Shown: positions 36,921 to 46,107 of the stretch, in pieces | How positions within the stretch are numbered: position 1 is the first letter of the stretch | Layout of the letters: every line of letters begins with the position of its first letter | Assembly: GCA_025359685.1 (NCBI GenBank) | Contig: JANYEY010000083.1 | Location: 1-64,000, forward strand | Reading direction: 5' to 3' | Source: Sphingomonadaceae bacterium | GTDB lineage: Bacteria > Pseudomonadota > Alphaproteobacteria > Sphingomonadales > Sphingomonadaceae | DNA length: 64,000 nt | Position numbers and translations under genes: made by a program | Notes under the pieces: generated by a model | Seen by the model: only the letters and a program-made list of their open reading frames with translations | What the model was told of the DNA's origin: nothing | Database searches by the model: none

Positions 36921-38719
36921 TGCGAGCGCTCGTCCGCTGGCTGGCGCTGGCACTGGTGCTGTTTGCCGCACCGGCTTTAGCGCAACCGTTCAAAATGGAG
37001 ATCATCCAGTTGCCCTCCGATCCGCCCGGCCGGATTGTCGAGGCACCGGGGGGCGGGCGGGTCACGACGCCTGCTGCCTTGTTTACGCCGGTTGGGGGCG
37101 GGAACATTCACGGCCCCGCAATCGTGATGCTGTCGACTGGTCCTGGGGCGCATCCGCTGGAGGCCGGGCAGGCTTCGCGGTTTGCGGCCGAGCGGCTGGC
37201 CGCCCGCGGCTACACAGTATTGAGCATCTACGGTAAACTGGAGCACGATTTCCCCACCGTCCGGTTCGAAGACACGGTGTGGGCGGCCAAGGCCGGTATC
37301 GACTACCTTGAGATGAGCGGCTATGAGGATTTCGTTTTGGTCGGCCAGGACTACGGCGCGATTGTTGCCGCCCAATATCTGTCCAGCCAGCCCGATACGC
37401 TGATCGACAATGGCGGAGAAAAGCGGGTCAAGGCAGTGATCTTGATCAACCCCGTCATCCAGCTGCGCGCCTTTCCCCGTGCCGGCCTGATGGGCAACGA
37501 CTACGCCGCCCGCGTCGCAGTGGCCCAGGCTTCGGTCGCAAGCGGACGGGGACTGTATCCAAAATCGCTCGAACCGGGCCAGGGAGCTTCACCGCAGACC
37601 GATCCGTGGGTTGGCAACGGAGTGTTCGTGCAGCCGGCCGAAGCATTCATGGAGCTATGGAGCCCGGCCGCACAGGCCCGCAACCTCGCCGTGCTTGCCA
37701 AACTAGATACTCCAGGACTGGTCTTGCTTAGCGGCAAGGCGGCTTGGTCATCCGGCCCACTGGTCACTGCAAAGGCACTTACAACGGTGCGCTACGCCAA
37801 CGACACTGGGAATTTTGCCGGACAAGAAGCGGTTGTTACAAGCAAGATTGCCGATTGGCTGGCAGCGCATGATCTGGGCATCCGTCCGGCCGTCGAAGTG
37901 ACGATGGTCGATGTCACGACAAATAGCGGTCGGATCCTGCAAGGTGTTCGCTATTCCCCGCTCGGCAAGGTGGATCCCAGGCGTCCGGTTATTATCCTGA
38001 TCTCGGGCCGGGTCGGCGATACGATCCAGTCCTCAACGCACTGGATGGGCTGGCGGCTGGCGCAGAAAGGCTATGTCGCGATCGCGCCGGGAATGCGAAT
38101 TTCGGGCGTCGCCGGGTTTCAGTCGTCTCGGTTGACCGAGGTGACCGAGGATATCGGGCATTGGGTGGATAAGGCCCAGGCCGGTGGGCCGCGCCGCGTG
38201 GTTCTGGCGGGTCATTCGAACGGAGGGATCTGGCTGTCGACCTATATCGCAGATACTCACGACAAACGCGTGGTTGGGACGATCTATATCGCCCCGACCC
38301 GTGACAGCCCAAGCTATGCCCGCGATCATTCTCCGCCCGGCCAGTATGATCGCGATGTCGCGACCGCCCGCGCCGCGCAGGCAACTGGTCACGATATGGA
38401 CGTGGCAATCGGCCTGATGAGCGTGCGCGCGTTCCTCGACAACAATGGTCCGGATGCGCGCACCGTCCACACCGCCGCAGTGCGCAAGTTCGACTTGCCA
38501 GGCATCTCGTTCACCGGGGTTCACGACCCGCTTATGTCGCAGGATTTTGTCGATGCATTCGGTGCCGCCTATCGGGGCAAACTCACCTCGGTCCGGTACG
38601 AAAACGGCAGCCACGGCATGCGCGAAAACAAGAACCGGTTGATCGATGATATGGCTGCCTGGTTGCGGCGCACTTTCCCCGGAGCTCGGCACAGGAACCG
38701 GATAGCGGGAACATCGTGA
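36917..38719 (+). CDS. secreted tandem two-domain alpha/beta hydrolase
   Basis: Signal peptide RWLALALVLFAAPALA; two hydrolase modules with elbows GQDYG and GHSNG. Confidence 0.75.
   Translation: MMRALVRWLALALVLFAAPALAQPFKMEIIQLPSDPPGRIVEAPGGGRVTTPAALFTPVGGGNIHGPAIVMLSTGPGAHPLEAGQASRFAAERLAARGYTVLSIYGKLEHDFPTVRFEDTVWAAKAGIDYLEMSGYEDFVLVGQDYGAIVAAQYLSSQPDTLIDNGGEKRVKAVILINPVIQLRAFPRAGLMGNDYAARVAVAQASVASGRGLYPKSLEPGQGASPQTDPWVGNGVFVQPAEAFMELWSPAAQARNLAVLAKLDTPGLVLLSGKAAWSSGPLVTAKALTTVRYANDTGNFAGQEAVVTSKIADWLAAHDLGIRPAVEVTMVDVTTNSGRILQGVRYSPLGKVDPRRPVIILISGRVGDTIQSSTHWMGWRLAQKGYVAIAPGMRISGVAGFQSSRLTEVTEDIGHWVDKAQAGGPRRVVLAGHSNGGIWLSTYIADTHDKRVVGTIYIAPTRDSPSYARDHSPPGQYDRDVATARAAQATGHDMDVAIGLMSVRAFLDNNGPDARTVHTAAVRKFDLPGISFTGVHDPLMSQDFVDAFGAAYRGKLTSVRYENGSHGMRENKNRLIDDMAAWLRRTFPGARHRNRIAGTS
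38698..38708 (+). promoter_or_regulatory. candidate operator CCGGATAGCGG
   Basis: GAACCGGATAGCGGGAA, 55 bp upstream of the start at 38763; identical core (reverse orientation) at 49901. Confidence 0.5.
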
Positions 38720-38762
38720 ATTGGGCGTTGTCTTGCCGCGCGCGGGGTGAGAGCACAAGCTC

Positions 38763-39119
38763 ATGCAAGAGACATCAAAAGCCGCCCGCAAACCACGCCA
38801 GCGCTGGGCCAAAGGCCAGAGTCGGCCGCGCTATCTCCAGCCTGACGATCTGGACAAGATGATGATCATGTTCGTCGCTTTGCTATCCGAAGTTTCGGCA
38901 TTGCGCGACCGGATCGATACGCACGAGGCGGTCGCCGAACTTGGCGCAGACGCCACTACTGCGGCAATCGAAGCTTACGAGCTGACCCCGGAGCGCCATG
39001 CCCGGCGAGAGGCGGGGCGCCAGGCGATGCTGACACGGGTGCTACGCGCGATCACTGAAGAGCGTGATGAAGCGGTGAGTGAGACGGCCGGTGACACCTT
39101 GAGCGAGTTGCTGGCATGA
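38763..39119 (+). CDS. small protein of unknown function, first gene of the GlcG-methyltransferase-Hyu operon
   Basis: 118 aa, ATG at the downstream end of a candidate operator; 4-bp overlap with the next gene (39116). Confidence 0.65.
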   Translation: MQETSKAARKPRQRWAKGQSRPRYLQPDDLDKMMIMFVALLSEVSALRDRIDTHEAVAELGADATTAAIEAYELTPERHARREAGRQAMLTRVLRAITEERDEAVSETAGDTLSELLA

Positions 39120-39535
39120 GCATCACCCTTGCAGATGCCCAAGCCGTTGCCGCAGCCGCTTTTGCCGGGGCCGCGAAGGTCAACCTGAATGTCATGAGCG
39201 TGGTTGTCACCGATCCGGGCGGGCATATCCGACTGGCCATGCGCAGCGATGCGCAGGGCACGTTCGGGATCGATACCGCGCTGGGCAAGGCGCGCACCGC
39301 GCTCGGCTTCAATCGCAGTTCGCTTCTGCTAGCCAAGACATTCGTTGATCCGTGCGGTGTGGCCTCGCTTAACGGCGCAACCAACGGCGCGTTCCTTCCG
39401 CTTGGCGGTGGGGTCGTGGTCCAGAAAGACGGCGTGACCGTCGGCGCCGCCGCCATTTCAGGCGGGATGCCGGATGTCGACGACCAGCTTATTCGTGCTG
39501 CGCTTGAAGCCTGCGGCTTCACCGCGCTCGCCTGA
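39116..39535 (+). CDS. GlcG/HbpS-family heme-binding-type protein
   Basis: MSITLADAQAVAAAAFAGAAKVNLNVMSVVVTDPGGHIRLAMRSDA...GGGVVVQKDGVTVGAAAISGG. Confidence 0.85.
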   Translation: MSITLADAQAVAAAAFAGAAKVNLNVMSVVVTDPGGHIRLAMRSDAQGTFGIDTALGKARTALGFNRSSLLLAKTFVDPCGVASLNGATNGAFLPLGGGVVVQKDGVTVGAAAISGGMPDVDDQLIRAALEACGFTALA

Positions 39536-39549
39536 TCAGGAGAAGTGTA

Positions 39550-40662
39550 ATGTTCCAGCAAGCTCACGCCATGCTTCCTTCGGCAACTCATGATGAGGCT
39601 GCGCGAGAGGACTTCTGCTCATCCTTGCGCAAGATGTTCACCACTGAACTGTTCCCTGGCACGCGCGCGCTTTATGCCAACAAGCTCCTTCCAGAGTTCG
39701 AACGCAAGCACGGCCGCAAGCCTGAAAGTCAGCGCGAAGCGGCCGAACTTATGCAGTCGAGCTTCTATTACCGGGGATCGAACGTTGTAGGTCGCGCAGC
39801 TCAGGAATTGGTATGGGATACCGTGGGAGAGAGCGTTGAACGCCAGCTTCCCGAACTGGTCGAGCGGGCCAAGCCCAAAGCCGATGCACTTGGCACGGTC
39901 CGTACCAACCCTGACATGGCGATGCCGCGTTATATCGAAGCCGTCGACATCCACGTGATGCCGGGCAACTTCCATACCGAGATCGGTCCCGACGACGTCT
40001 ATGCCGGTGCGCTCTATGATCGCGGCGTGCATGTTTTTGCTTTTGGCGGTCTGGGTGACCGGAACGAACAACTCGGCGCCGCAATTGCAGCCTGGCTCAA
40101 AGAAAATCGTCCCGATTTTCATCCGCGCCGGATTCTCGACGTTGGTTGCGGACCGGGCTTTACCACCGTCGCCTGGAAAGAAGCTTATCCTGACGCCGAG
40201 GTACACGGAATCGACGTTGGCGCTCCCCAGGTACGGTATGGCCATGCTCGCGCCGAAGCGATGGGCACGGCAATCCACTTCAGCCAGCAAGACGGAACCG
40301 ACACCGATTTTCCAGATGGCTATTTCGACCTGGTCACCTCGATGCTGGTAACACACGAAATGCCAGTCCCAATGATCCAGGCGCTGTTCAAGGAATCACA
40401 CCGGTTGCTCGCGCCGGGTGGCATAACTTTGCATGATGGTGGTGCAGATCCACTCGACGATCCATTCGACACGCTCATGACCAGCTGGTTCGGCATCAAC
40501 GCGAACGAGCCCTTCTCGGCACAGTTCCGTGCGCTCGATTTTCATGCGGCGTTGGTGAAAGCCGGGTTCGCCGAAGACAAAATCTTCAAGGGCCAGCGTG
40601 AAGCGGTTTACCTCAAAGGACAACTCCCTCCGATCAGCCTCGCCGGCGCGGTTAAGGATTAA
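39550..40662 (+). CDS. SAM-dependent class I methyltransferase
   Basis: RILDVGCGPGFTTVAWKEAYPDAEVHGIDVGAPQVRYGHARAEAMG. Confidence 0.88.
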   Translation: MFQQAHAMLPSATHDEAAREDFCSSLRKMFTTELFPGTRALYANKLLPEFERKHGRKPESQREAAELMQSSFYYRGSNVVGRAAQELVWDTVGESVERQLPELVERAKPKADALGTVRTNPDMAMPRYIEAVDIHVMPGNFHTEIGPDDVYAGALYDRGVHVFAFGGLGDRNEQLGAAIAAWLKENRPDFHPRRILDVGCGPGFTTVAWKEAYPDAEVHGIDVGAPQVRYGHARAEAMGTAIHFSQQDGTDTDFPDGYFDLVTSMLVTHEMPVPMIQALFKESHRLLAPGGITLHDGGADPLDDPFDTLMTSWFGINANEPFSAQFRALDFHAALVKAGFAEDKIFKGQREAVYLKGQLPPISLAGAVKD

Positions 40663-40664
40663 GC

Positions 40665-42713
40665 ATGGCTTTTCGTTTGGGTGTCGATGTCGGCGGTACG
40701 TTTACCGATCTGTTGCTGTTCGACGATGCGACCGGGGATTCGTGGCGGACCAAGACGCCGTCGACCCCGCACGATAGCTCTGAAGGCATCCTCAACGGGG
40801 TTGAGGAGGTGTGCAAGATCGCCGGGGTAACGCCCAAAGAAATCGAAGTGTTCCTCCACGGCACAACGGTTGCGACCAATGCCGTACTTGAAGGCAAGGG
40901 TGCCCGCGTGGGCCTGGTGACCACCGAGGGTTACCGGCAGATCATGCAGATCGCTCGCAGCTTTGTCCCCGGCGGTTTGGCTGGCTGGATCGTCTGGCCA
41001 AAGCCGGAACCGCTCGCCAAGCTGGAAGACACAGTTGAAATCAAGGGCCGGATGGATGCGTTCGGGAGCGAAGTCCGCCCAACTGACGACGCCGATATCC
41101 GCGCCGCCTTGCACAAGCTCAAGGGTCAGGGGATCGAGGCGCTGACGGTGAGTCTGATCAACGCCTATTTGAACGGTGCGCATGAGTTGCGAGTGGCCGA
41201 ACTGGCCGCGGAGATACTCACCGATGTGCCGATCTCGCTGAGCCATATCGTGCTGCCCGAGATGCAGGAATACGAACGCACGCTGACCACTGTCGCCAAT
41301 GCAGCGGTGCGCCCAGTGGTAGGGCGTTATGTCCGGTCCTTGCGCGACAAGCTCGAGAAGGTCGAAATGAACGGGCGGCTCTCGCTGCTACGTTCGGACG
41401 GCGGCCTCATGTCCTCGCAGAAGAGTGAAGAGCACCCGGTGGCGCTGCTGATGTCCGGCCCCGCTGGTGGGGTCACCGGCGCGCTGTGGGTGGCCAAGAA
41501 TGCTGGCCTGACCAATATTCTGACGCTCGATGTCGGCGGTACCTCGACCGACGTTGCCTTGATCGAACATGGCGAACCGCGCCGGGTGCGGACTACCGAG
41601 GTGGGCCACTTGTCGGTGCGTGCCTCCTCGCTCGACGTCAAGACGGTCGGCGCGGGCGGCGGCTCGATTGCCTATGTACCCGAACTGACCGGCGCGCTGC
41701 GGGTTGGCCCGCAGAGCGCTGGCGCAGTCCCTGGGCCGGTGGCTTACGGTAAGGGCGGGACCGAACCGACCGTGACCGACGCCAACGTCGTGCTCGGCTA
41801 CTTGCCCGAGAACCTGCTCGGCGGAACCTTCAAGCTCGACCGCGAAGGTGCGAAGAAGGCGGTGCAAACCATCGCCGACAAGCTCGGGATCGAACTGATG
41901 GCCGCCGCGCGCGGGATCATCGATATCGTCAACGAGAACATGTTCGGCGCGCTGCGGATGATCTCGGTCCAGCAGGGCTACGATCCGCGCGAGTTTGCAC
42001 TGATGGGGTTCGGCGGTGCCGGGCCGCTCCACGTCAATGCGGTCGCGCGGCTAATGGGCAGCTATCCAGCGGTCTCCCCCGTCAGCCCCGGGGTGCTTTG
42101 CGCGCTTGGCGACGCGACCACGCGGATGCGGACTGAGACCGCGCGTTCGCTGTCCAAGCGCAAGTCTGACACCAGTGCTGACGAAGTGCTTGCCATGCTC
42201 GGCGAAATGGACGCGCAGGTCCGCGCCGAGTTGATCGCCGACGGCATCCCGGCGGGCGAGATCGAAACCAGCTTTGAGATCGATGTGCGCTATTCGGGGC
42301 AGGCCTTCGAAGTCCCGATGACCGTCGATCTGCCGGCGCTCAAATCGGGCGGGCTCGACGTGCTCGCGCACCGCTTCGATGACGAGCACCGGCGGCTGTT
42401 CACTTTCAACATGGAGAGCGAACACGAGTTCGTGAACCTGCGCGCGGTAGCGCTGGGCCGCCCGCTCGATCTCCCCGCGCACGAGCTGGCCAAGGGCGAC
42501 GGCAACCCGGCAGCGGCCAAATTGCGCGATCACGAGCTGTGGATGGACGGCGCAGCGCAGGCCGCCGCAATCTATGACCGCGCGCTGCTCAAGCAGGGCG
42601 ACGTGGTGCGCGGCCCCGCCGTGATCACGGAAATGGATTCGACCACTCTGATCGAGACCCGTCACATCGGCACTGTCGATAAGTTCGGCAACATCATGAT
42701 CACTCCGGCCTGA
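40665..42713 (+). CDS. hydantoinase/oxoprolinase subunit A-like ATP-dependent protein
   Basis: MAFRLGVDVGGTFTDLLLFDDATG; LFLHGTTVATNAVLEGKGARVGLVTTEGYR; 682 aa HyuA architecture. Confidence 0.92.
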   Translation: MAFRLGVDVGGTFTDLLLFDDATGDSWRTKTPSTPHDSSEGILNGVEEVCKIAGVTPKEIEVFLHGTTVATNAVLEGKGARVGLVTTEGYRQIMQIARSFVPGGLAGWIVWPKPEPLAKLEDTVEIKGRMDAFGSEVRPTDDADIRAALHKLKGQGIEALTVSLINAYLNGAHELRVAELAAEILTDVPISLSHIVLPEMQEYERTLTTVANAAVRPVVGRYVRSLRDKLEKVEMNGRLSLLRSDGGLMSSQKSEEHPVALLMSGPAGGVTGALWVAKNAGLTNILTLDVGGTSTDVALIEHGEPRRVRTTEVGHLSVRASSLDVKTVGAGGGSIAYVPELTGALRVGPQSAGAVPGPVAYGKGGTEPTVTDANVVLGYLPENLLGGTFKLDREGAKKAVQTIADKLGIELMAAARGIIDIVNENMFGALRMISVQQGYDPREFALMGFGGAGPLHVNAVARLMGSYPAVSPVSPGVLCALGDATTRMRTETARSLSKRKSDTSADEVLAMLGEMDAQVRAELIADGIPAGEIETSFEIDVRYSGQAFEVPMTVDLPALKSGGLDVLAHRFDDEHRRLFTFNMESEHEFVNLRAVALGRPLDLPAHELAKGDGNPAAAKLRDHELWMDGAAQAAAIYDRALLKQGDVVRGPAVITEMDSTTLIETRHIGTVDKFGNIMITPA

Positions 42714-42723
42714 GGCGAGAACC

Positions 42724-44601
42724 ATGCCCGCTACAATCGTCCAGTCGAACGACACCCCGTTCAGCCACGTCGCGATCGATCCGGTCACGCTCGACATCAT
42801 CGAGAACGCGCTGCGCAATGCCCGGGTCGAGATGGACACCACGCTGGTCCGCACCGCAATGTCGCCGGGGATCCGCGAGCAGGGCGATGCCTTCCCGCTG
42901 ATCGCCGACCACAAGGGCCGGATGATTGTCGGCCAGTTCGGCAGCTATATCGGCCCGTTCCTCGATGGCTTTGCGGGCACGGTCGAGGACGGCGACATGA
43001 TCTTCCTCTCGGACCCCTATTCGGTCCAAGGCGCGATCTCGCACAGCAACGACTGGCTGGTACTGCTGCCGGTGTTCAAGGACGGGCGGCTGATCGCCTA
43101 TACCTCGATGTTCGGCCACCAGAGCGATATCGGCGGGATGGTCGCGGGCTCGATGCCGATCGATGCGACCAGCATCTTCCAGGAAGGGGTGCGCATTCCC
43201 CCGGTCAAGATCTGGAAGCAGGGGGTCTATAACGAAGACCTGATCAAGCTGGTGATGCACCAGACCCGCACGCCCGAATGGTGCAAGGCCGATCTCAACG
43301 CGCTGATCGCCGCCTGCCGCGTCGCCGCGCGCCGCGTGGTCGAGATGGCCGAACGGTTCGGTGACGATGTTTTCGTCACCGCCTGCGCAGAGCTGCTGGC
43401 GCGCAATTACCGCGCGATGCAGAGCCTGATCGACACCGCGATCGGCGAAGAACCGGTCAGCTTCGAGGACTATGTCTGCGACGACGGGCTCGGCTATGGG
43501 CCGTACAAGATCAAGTGCACGATGTGGCGCGAGAACGGCAAGGTCGTGCTCGACTTCGCCGGGACCGATCCGCAGAGCCACGGCAGCATCAACTTCCTGC
43601 TCAACGAAAACATGATGCGGATGTTCTTCGGCATCTACATGATCATGGTGTTCGATCCGCAGATCCTGTTCAACGACGGGTACTACGACCTGATCGATGT
43701 GCGCATCCCCGAAGGCTCGCTCTTGAAGCCCAAGTTCCCCGCCGCGCTCTCGGGCCGGACGCATGCGCTGGGCCGCCTGTTCGATATTCTGGGCGGATTG
43801 CTCGGGCAGAAGACCCCCGAATTCCTCAACGCCGCCGGGTTCAGCTCTTCCCCACACCTGTTCTATTCTGGCGCGCATGCCGACGGCGAGTGGTTCCAGT
43901 TGTTCCAGATCGGGTTCGGCGGGATCCCCGGGCGACCGCTCGGCGACGGACCCGACGGGCATTCGCTGTGGCCGAACTTCACCAATGTCCCCAACGAGTT
44001 CCTCGAGCGCTACTTTCCGCTCAGGATCGAGCGTTACGAAACCGTCGCCGACAGCGGCGGGGCGGGTCTGCACCGCGGCGGCAACGGCATCTTAATGACC
44101 TACAAGTTTCTCGAAGCCGGGATGATCGCGATCCACGACGACCGCTGGTTCGTGCCACCGTGGGGGGTCAACGGCGGCGAGCCGGGCGCGCGCGCGACCA
44201 AGATCTTGCGCAGGGCCGACGGAAGCGAGTCGGTAGTCGGCAACAAGCTTGAAGACATTGCGGTCGCGGCCGGTGACGAGCTCGACTTCATTACCTGGGG
44301 CGGCGGCGGCTGGGGCGATCCGCTGGAGCGCGATCCCGCCCTGGTCGCCAAGGAAGTCGTGCAAGGGCTGGTTAGCGTGGCCGGAGCGCGCAGTTACGGC
44401 GTGGTAATTGGAACGGTTGGCGTTGATAGCGCAGCAACCGAAACCCTGCGCGCCGAGCTGCGTGCAGGCCGACCGGCGGAACTAGCGACGTTCAACTATG
44501 GCCCATCGATCCACGATTTGCGCCAGAATTCGATGAAAGAGACCGGCCTTCCCGCGCCGGTCCAGCCAGTCTGGGCGGACTACGCCGTCGCCGCCGAATG
44601 A
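42724..44601 (+). CDS. hydantoinase B/oxoprolinase subunit-like protein
   Basis: DPVTLDIIENALRNARVEMDTTLVRTAMSPGIREQGDAFPLI; 625 aa HyuB architecture. Confidence 0.92.
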   Translation: MPATIVQSNDTPFSHVAIDPVTLDIIENALRNARVEMDTTLVRTAMSPGIREQGDAFPLIADHKGRMIVGQFGSYIGPFLDGFAGTVEDGDMIFLSDPYSVQGAISHSNDWLVLLPVFKDGRLIAYTSMFGHQSDIGGMVAGSMPIDATSIFQEGVRIPPVKIWKQGVYNEDLIKLVMHQTRTPEWCKADLNALIAACRVAARRVVEMAERFGDDVFVTACAELLARNYRAMQSLIDTAIGEEPVSFEDYVCDDGLGYGPYKIKCTMWRENGKVVLDFAGTDPQSHGSINFLLNENMMRMFFGIYMIMVFDPQILFNDGYYDLIDVRIPEGSLLKPKFPAALSGRTHALGRLFDILGGLLGQKTPEFLNAAGFSSSPHLFYSGAHADGEWFQLFQIGFGGIPGRPLGDGPDGHSLWPNFTNVPNEFLERYFPLRIERYETVADSGGAGLHRGGNGILMTYKFLEAGMIAIHDDRWFVPPWGVNGGEPGARATKILRRADGSESVVGNKLEDIAVAAGDELDFITWGGGGWGDPLERDPALVAKEVVQGLVSVAGARSYGVVIGTVGVDSAATETLRAELRAGRPAELATFNYGPSIHDLRQNSMKETGLPAPVQPVWADYAVAAE

Positions 44602-45230
44602 GGGATCTTTCCGCCGACTATGCTGCGGCAGGGTTCGACGGGCATCTCCCGTTCGGCAGCCGCCCGGCTCTGCTGATGGTCGATGTTTGCAACGCCTACC
44701 TCGATCCCGCCTCGCCGCTTTATGCCGGGGTTGAGGCGGCGCTTGCCTCTAATATCCGCCTGCTTGCAGCAGCGCGGAAGGCTGAATTGCCGGCGATTTT
44801 CACCCGAGTGCTTTACAATTCGGACGGAACCGACGGAGGCTTGTTTTACCGCAAGGTTCCTGCCCTTGCCGCTTACCTCCCCGGCAATCCGCTCGGCGAA
44901 TTTCCGAGCGGGTTCGGGCCCGATCCCGGTGAGGTCGTTGTAACCAAGCAATACGCCTCGGCGTTCTTCGGCACTTCGCTTGCCGCGACGCTCAATACGC
45001 TGCGGGTGGATTGTCTGCTGATCACCGGATTTTCGACCAGTGGTTGTGTTCGCGCGACTGCGCTCGATGCCCTACAAAATGGGTTCGCGCCGTTCGTGGT
45101 GCGCGATGGCTGCGGTGACCGCGCCGAGGGCCCGCACGAAGCTAACCTGTTCGATCTGCAGGCCAAATATGCCGAAGTGATCGACGAGGCCAGCGCACTC
45201 GCGCTTATGGCAAATCTTCCACCAGCCTGA
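44598..45230 (+). CDS. isochorismatase-family amidohydrolase (N-carbamoylsarcosine amidase-like)
   Basis: PALLMVDVCNAYLDP; LLITGFSTSGCVRATALDALQNGF (catalytic Cys region). Confidence 0.87.
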   Translation: MRDLSADYAAAGFDGHLPFGSRPALLMVDVCNAYLDPASPLYAGVEAALASNIRLLAAARKAELPAIFTRVLYNSDGTDGGLFYRKVPALAAYLPGNPLGEFPSGFGPDPGEVVVTKQYASAFFGTSLAATLNTLRVDCLLITGFSTSGCVRATALDALQNGFAPFVVRDGCGDRAEGPHEANLFDLQAKYAEVIDEASALALMANLPPA

Positions 45231-46098
45231 AGCCGAGCACTGCGGTCCGGGCACCGACCAAGTCGGGGTGCTGCGCTGCGGCGCGCACATATTTGCGTGA
45301 GTTGCCCCAAGAGGCCCCGCGATCGATGTGCGAACCGCAATCCCCGCTAATGCGCGGAGCAGTATCGCTTGGCGCACCGTTTTGTGTGGAATTGAGGCAA
45401 TCGAGCGTCCACTCCCAGACATTGCCGAGCATGTCGTGAAGCCCCCAGCGATTTGCTGCAAATGAACCCACTGGCGCAGTCGCAGGAAAGTGATCGTTGC
45501 AAGCGAACAATAACTCCGGGTCGGCAATATGAAACGCCCGTACGAATGAGGTATCTGCCAGATTGGCATATCTGCACGGATATTCTGCTTTCCCCCACCA
45601 TTGCGGCGCTGCCACACCGGCGCGCGCGGCATATTCCCATTCGGTATTCGATGGCAGGCGAAAGTGCCGCCCGGTCCTGGTGCCTAGCCAGGCGGCATAG
45701 GCCGCCGCATCGGCCATGTTGACGCAGACGACCGGGTGCCGGTCGCTCTGGGGAAAGCCGGGGTGACGCCAGTCATGGCTGGTGTCTGCAGCCCAGGTGG
45801 AACCGGCGGCAGGATCGAGGAAGCTGCACGGACCATCGGGCCGCCAACCGGTGGCCTTGACAAACCGCGCAAACTCGCCGCGGGTCACTTCATACCGGCC
45901 GATTGCGAAGGCTTTCGCAACCTTGACCTTGCGGGACGGCTGTTCTCGCATAGCATTCACTGCAGGGTAGTGGACTGCCGCTGTTTCGGCGGGGTCACTC
46001 CCGGCGATGAAACTCCCGGCCGGCAAACGCACCATTTCGGGTCCGTGCGAGCAGCCGACCAGCGCCAAGAGCCCAAGGCCAAGAAATGTCATTCGCAT
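45205..46098 (-). CDS. SUMF1/FGE-fold (sulfatase-modifying-factor-like) lipoprotein
   Basis: MRMTFLGLGLLALVGCSHGPEMVRLPAGSFIAGSD; GRHFRLPSNTEWEYAARAG; GLHDMLGNVWEWTLDC. Confidence 0.88.
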   Translation of the reverse strand: MRMTFLGLGLLALVGCSHGPEMVRLPAGSFIAGSDPAETAAVHYPAVNAMREQPSRKVKVAKAFAIGRYEVTRGEFARFVKATGWRPDGPCSFLDPAAGSTWAADTSHDWRHPGFPQSDRHPVVCVNMADAAAYAAWLGTRTGRHFRLPSNTEWEYAARAGVAAPQWWGKAEYPCRYANLADTSFVRAFHIADPELLFACNDHFPATAPVGSFAANRWGLHDMLGNVWEWTLDCLNSTQNGAPSDTAPRISGDCGSHIDRGASWGNSRKYVRAAAQHPDLVGARTAVLGFRLVEDLP

Positions 46099-46107
46099 TC
46101 GATCAGT

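Noticed and set aside
42700-44073. 457-aa minus-strand ORF antisense to HyuB
   Set aside because: High-GC shadow ORF; the composition is Arg/Asp/His/Glu-rich with no recognisable family, and the plus-strand ORF is a clear HyuB protein.
45946-45957. TCGCATAGCATT, partial core match
   Set aside because: Inside the SUMF1 coding sequence and lacking the second half-site.
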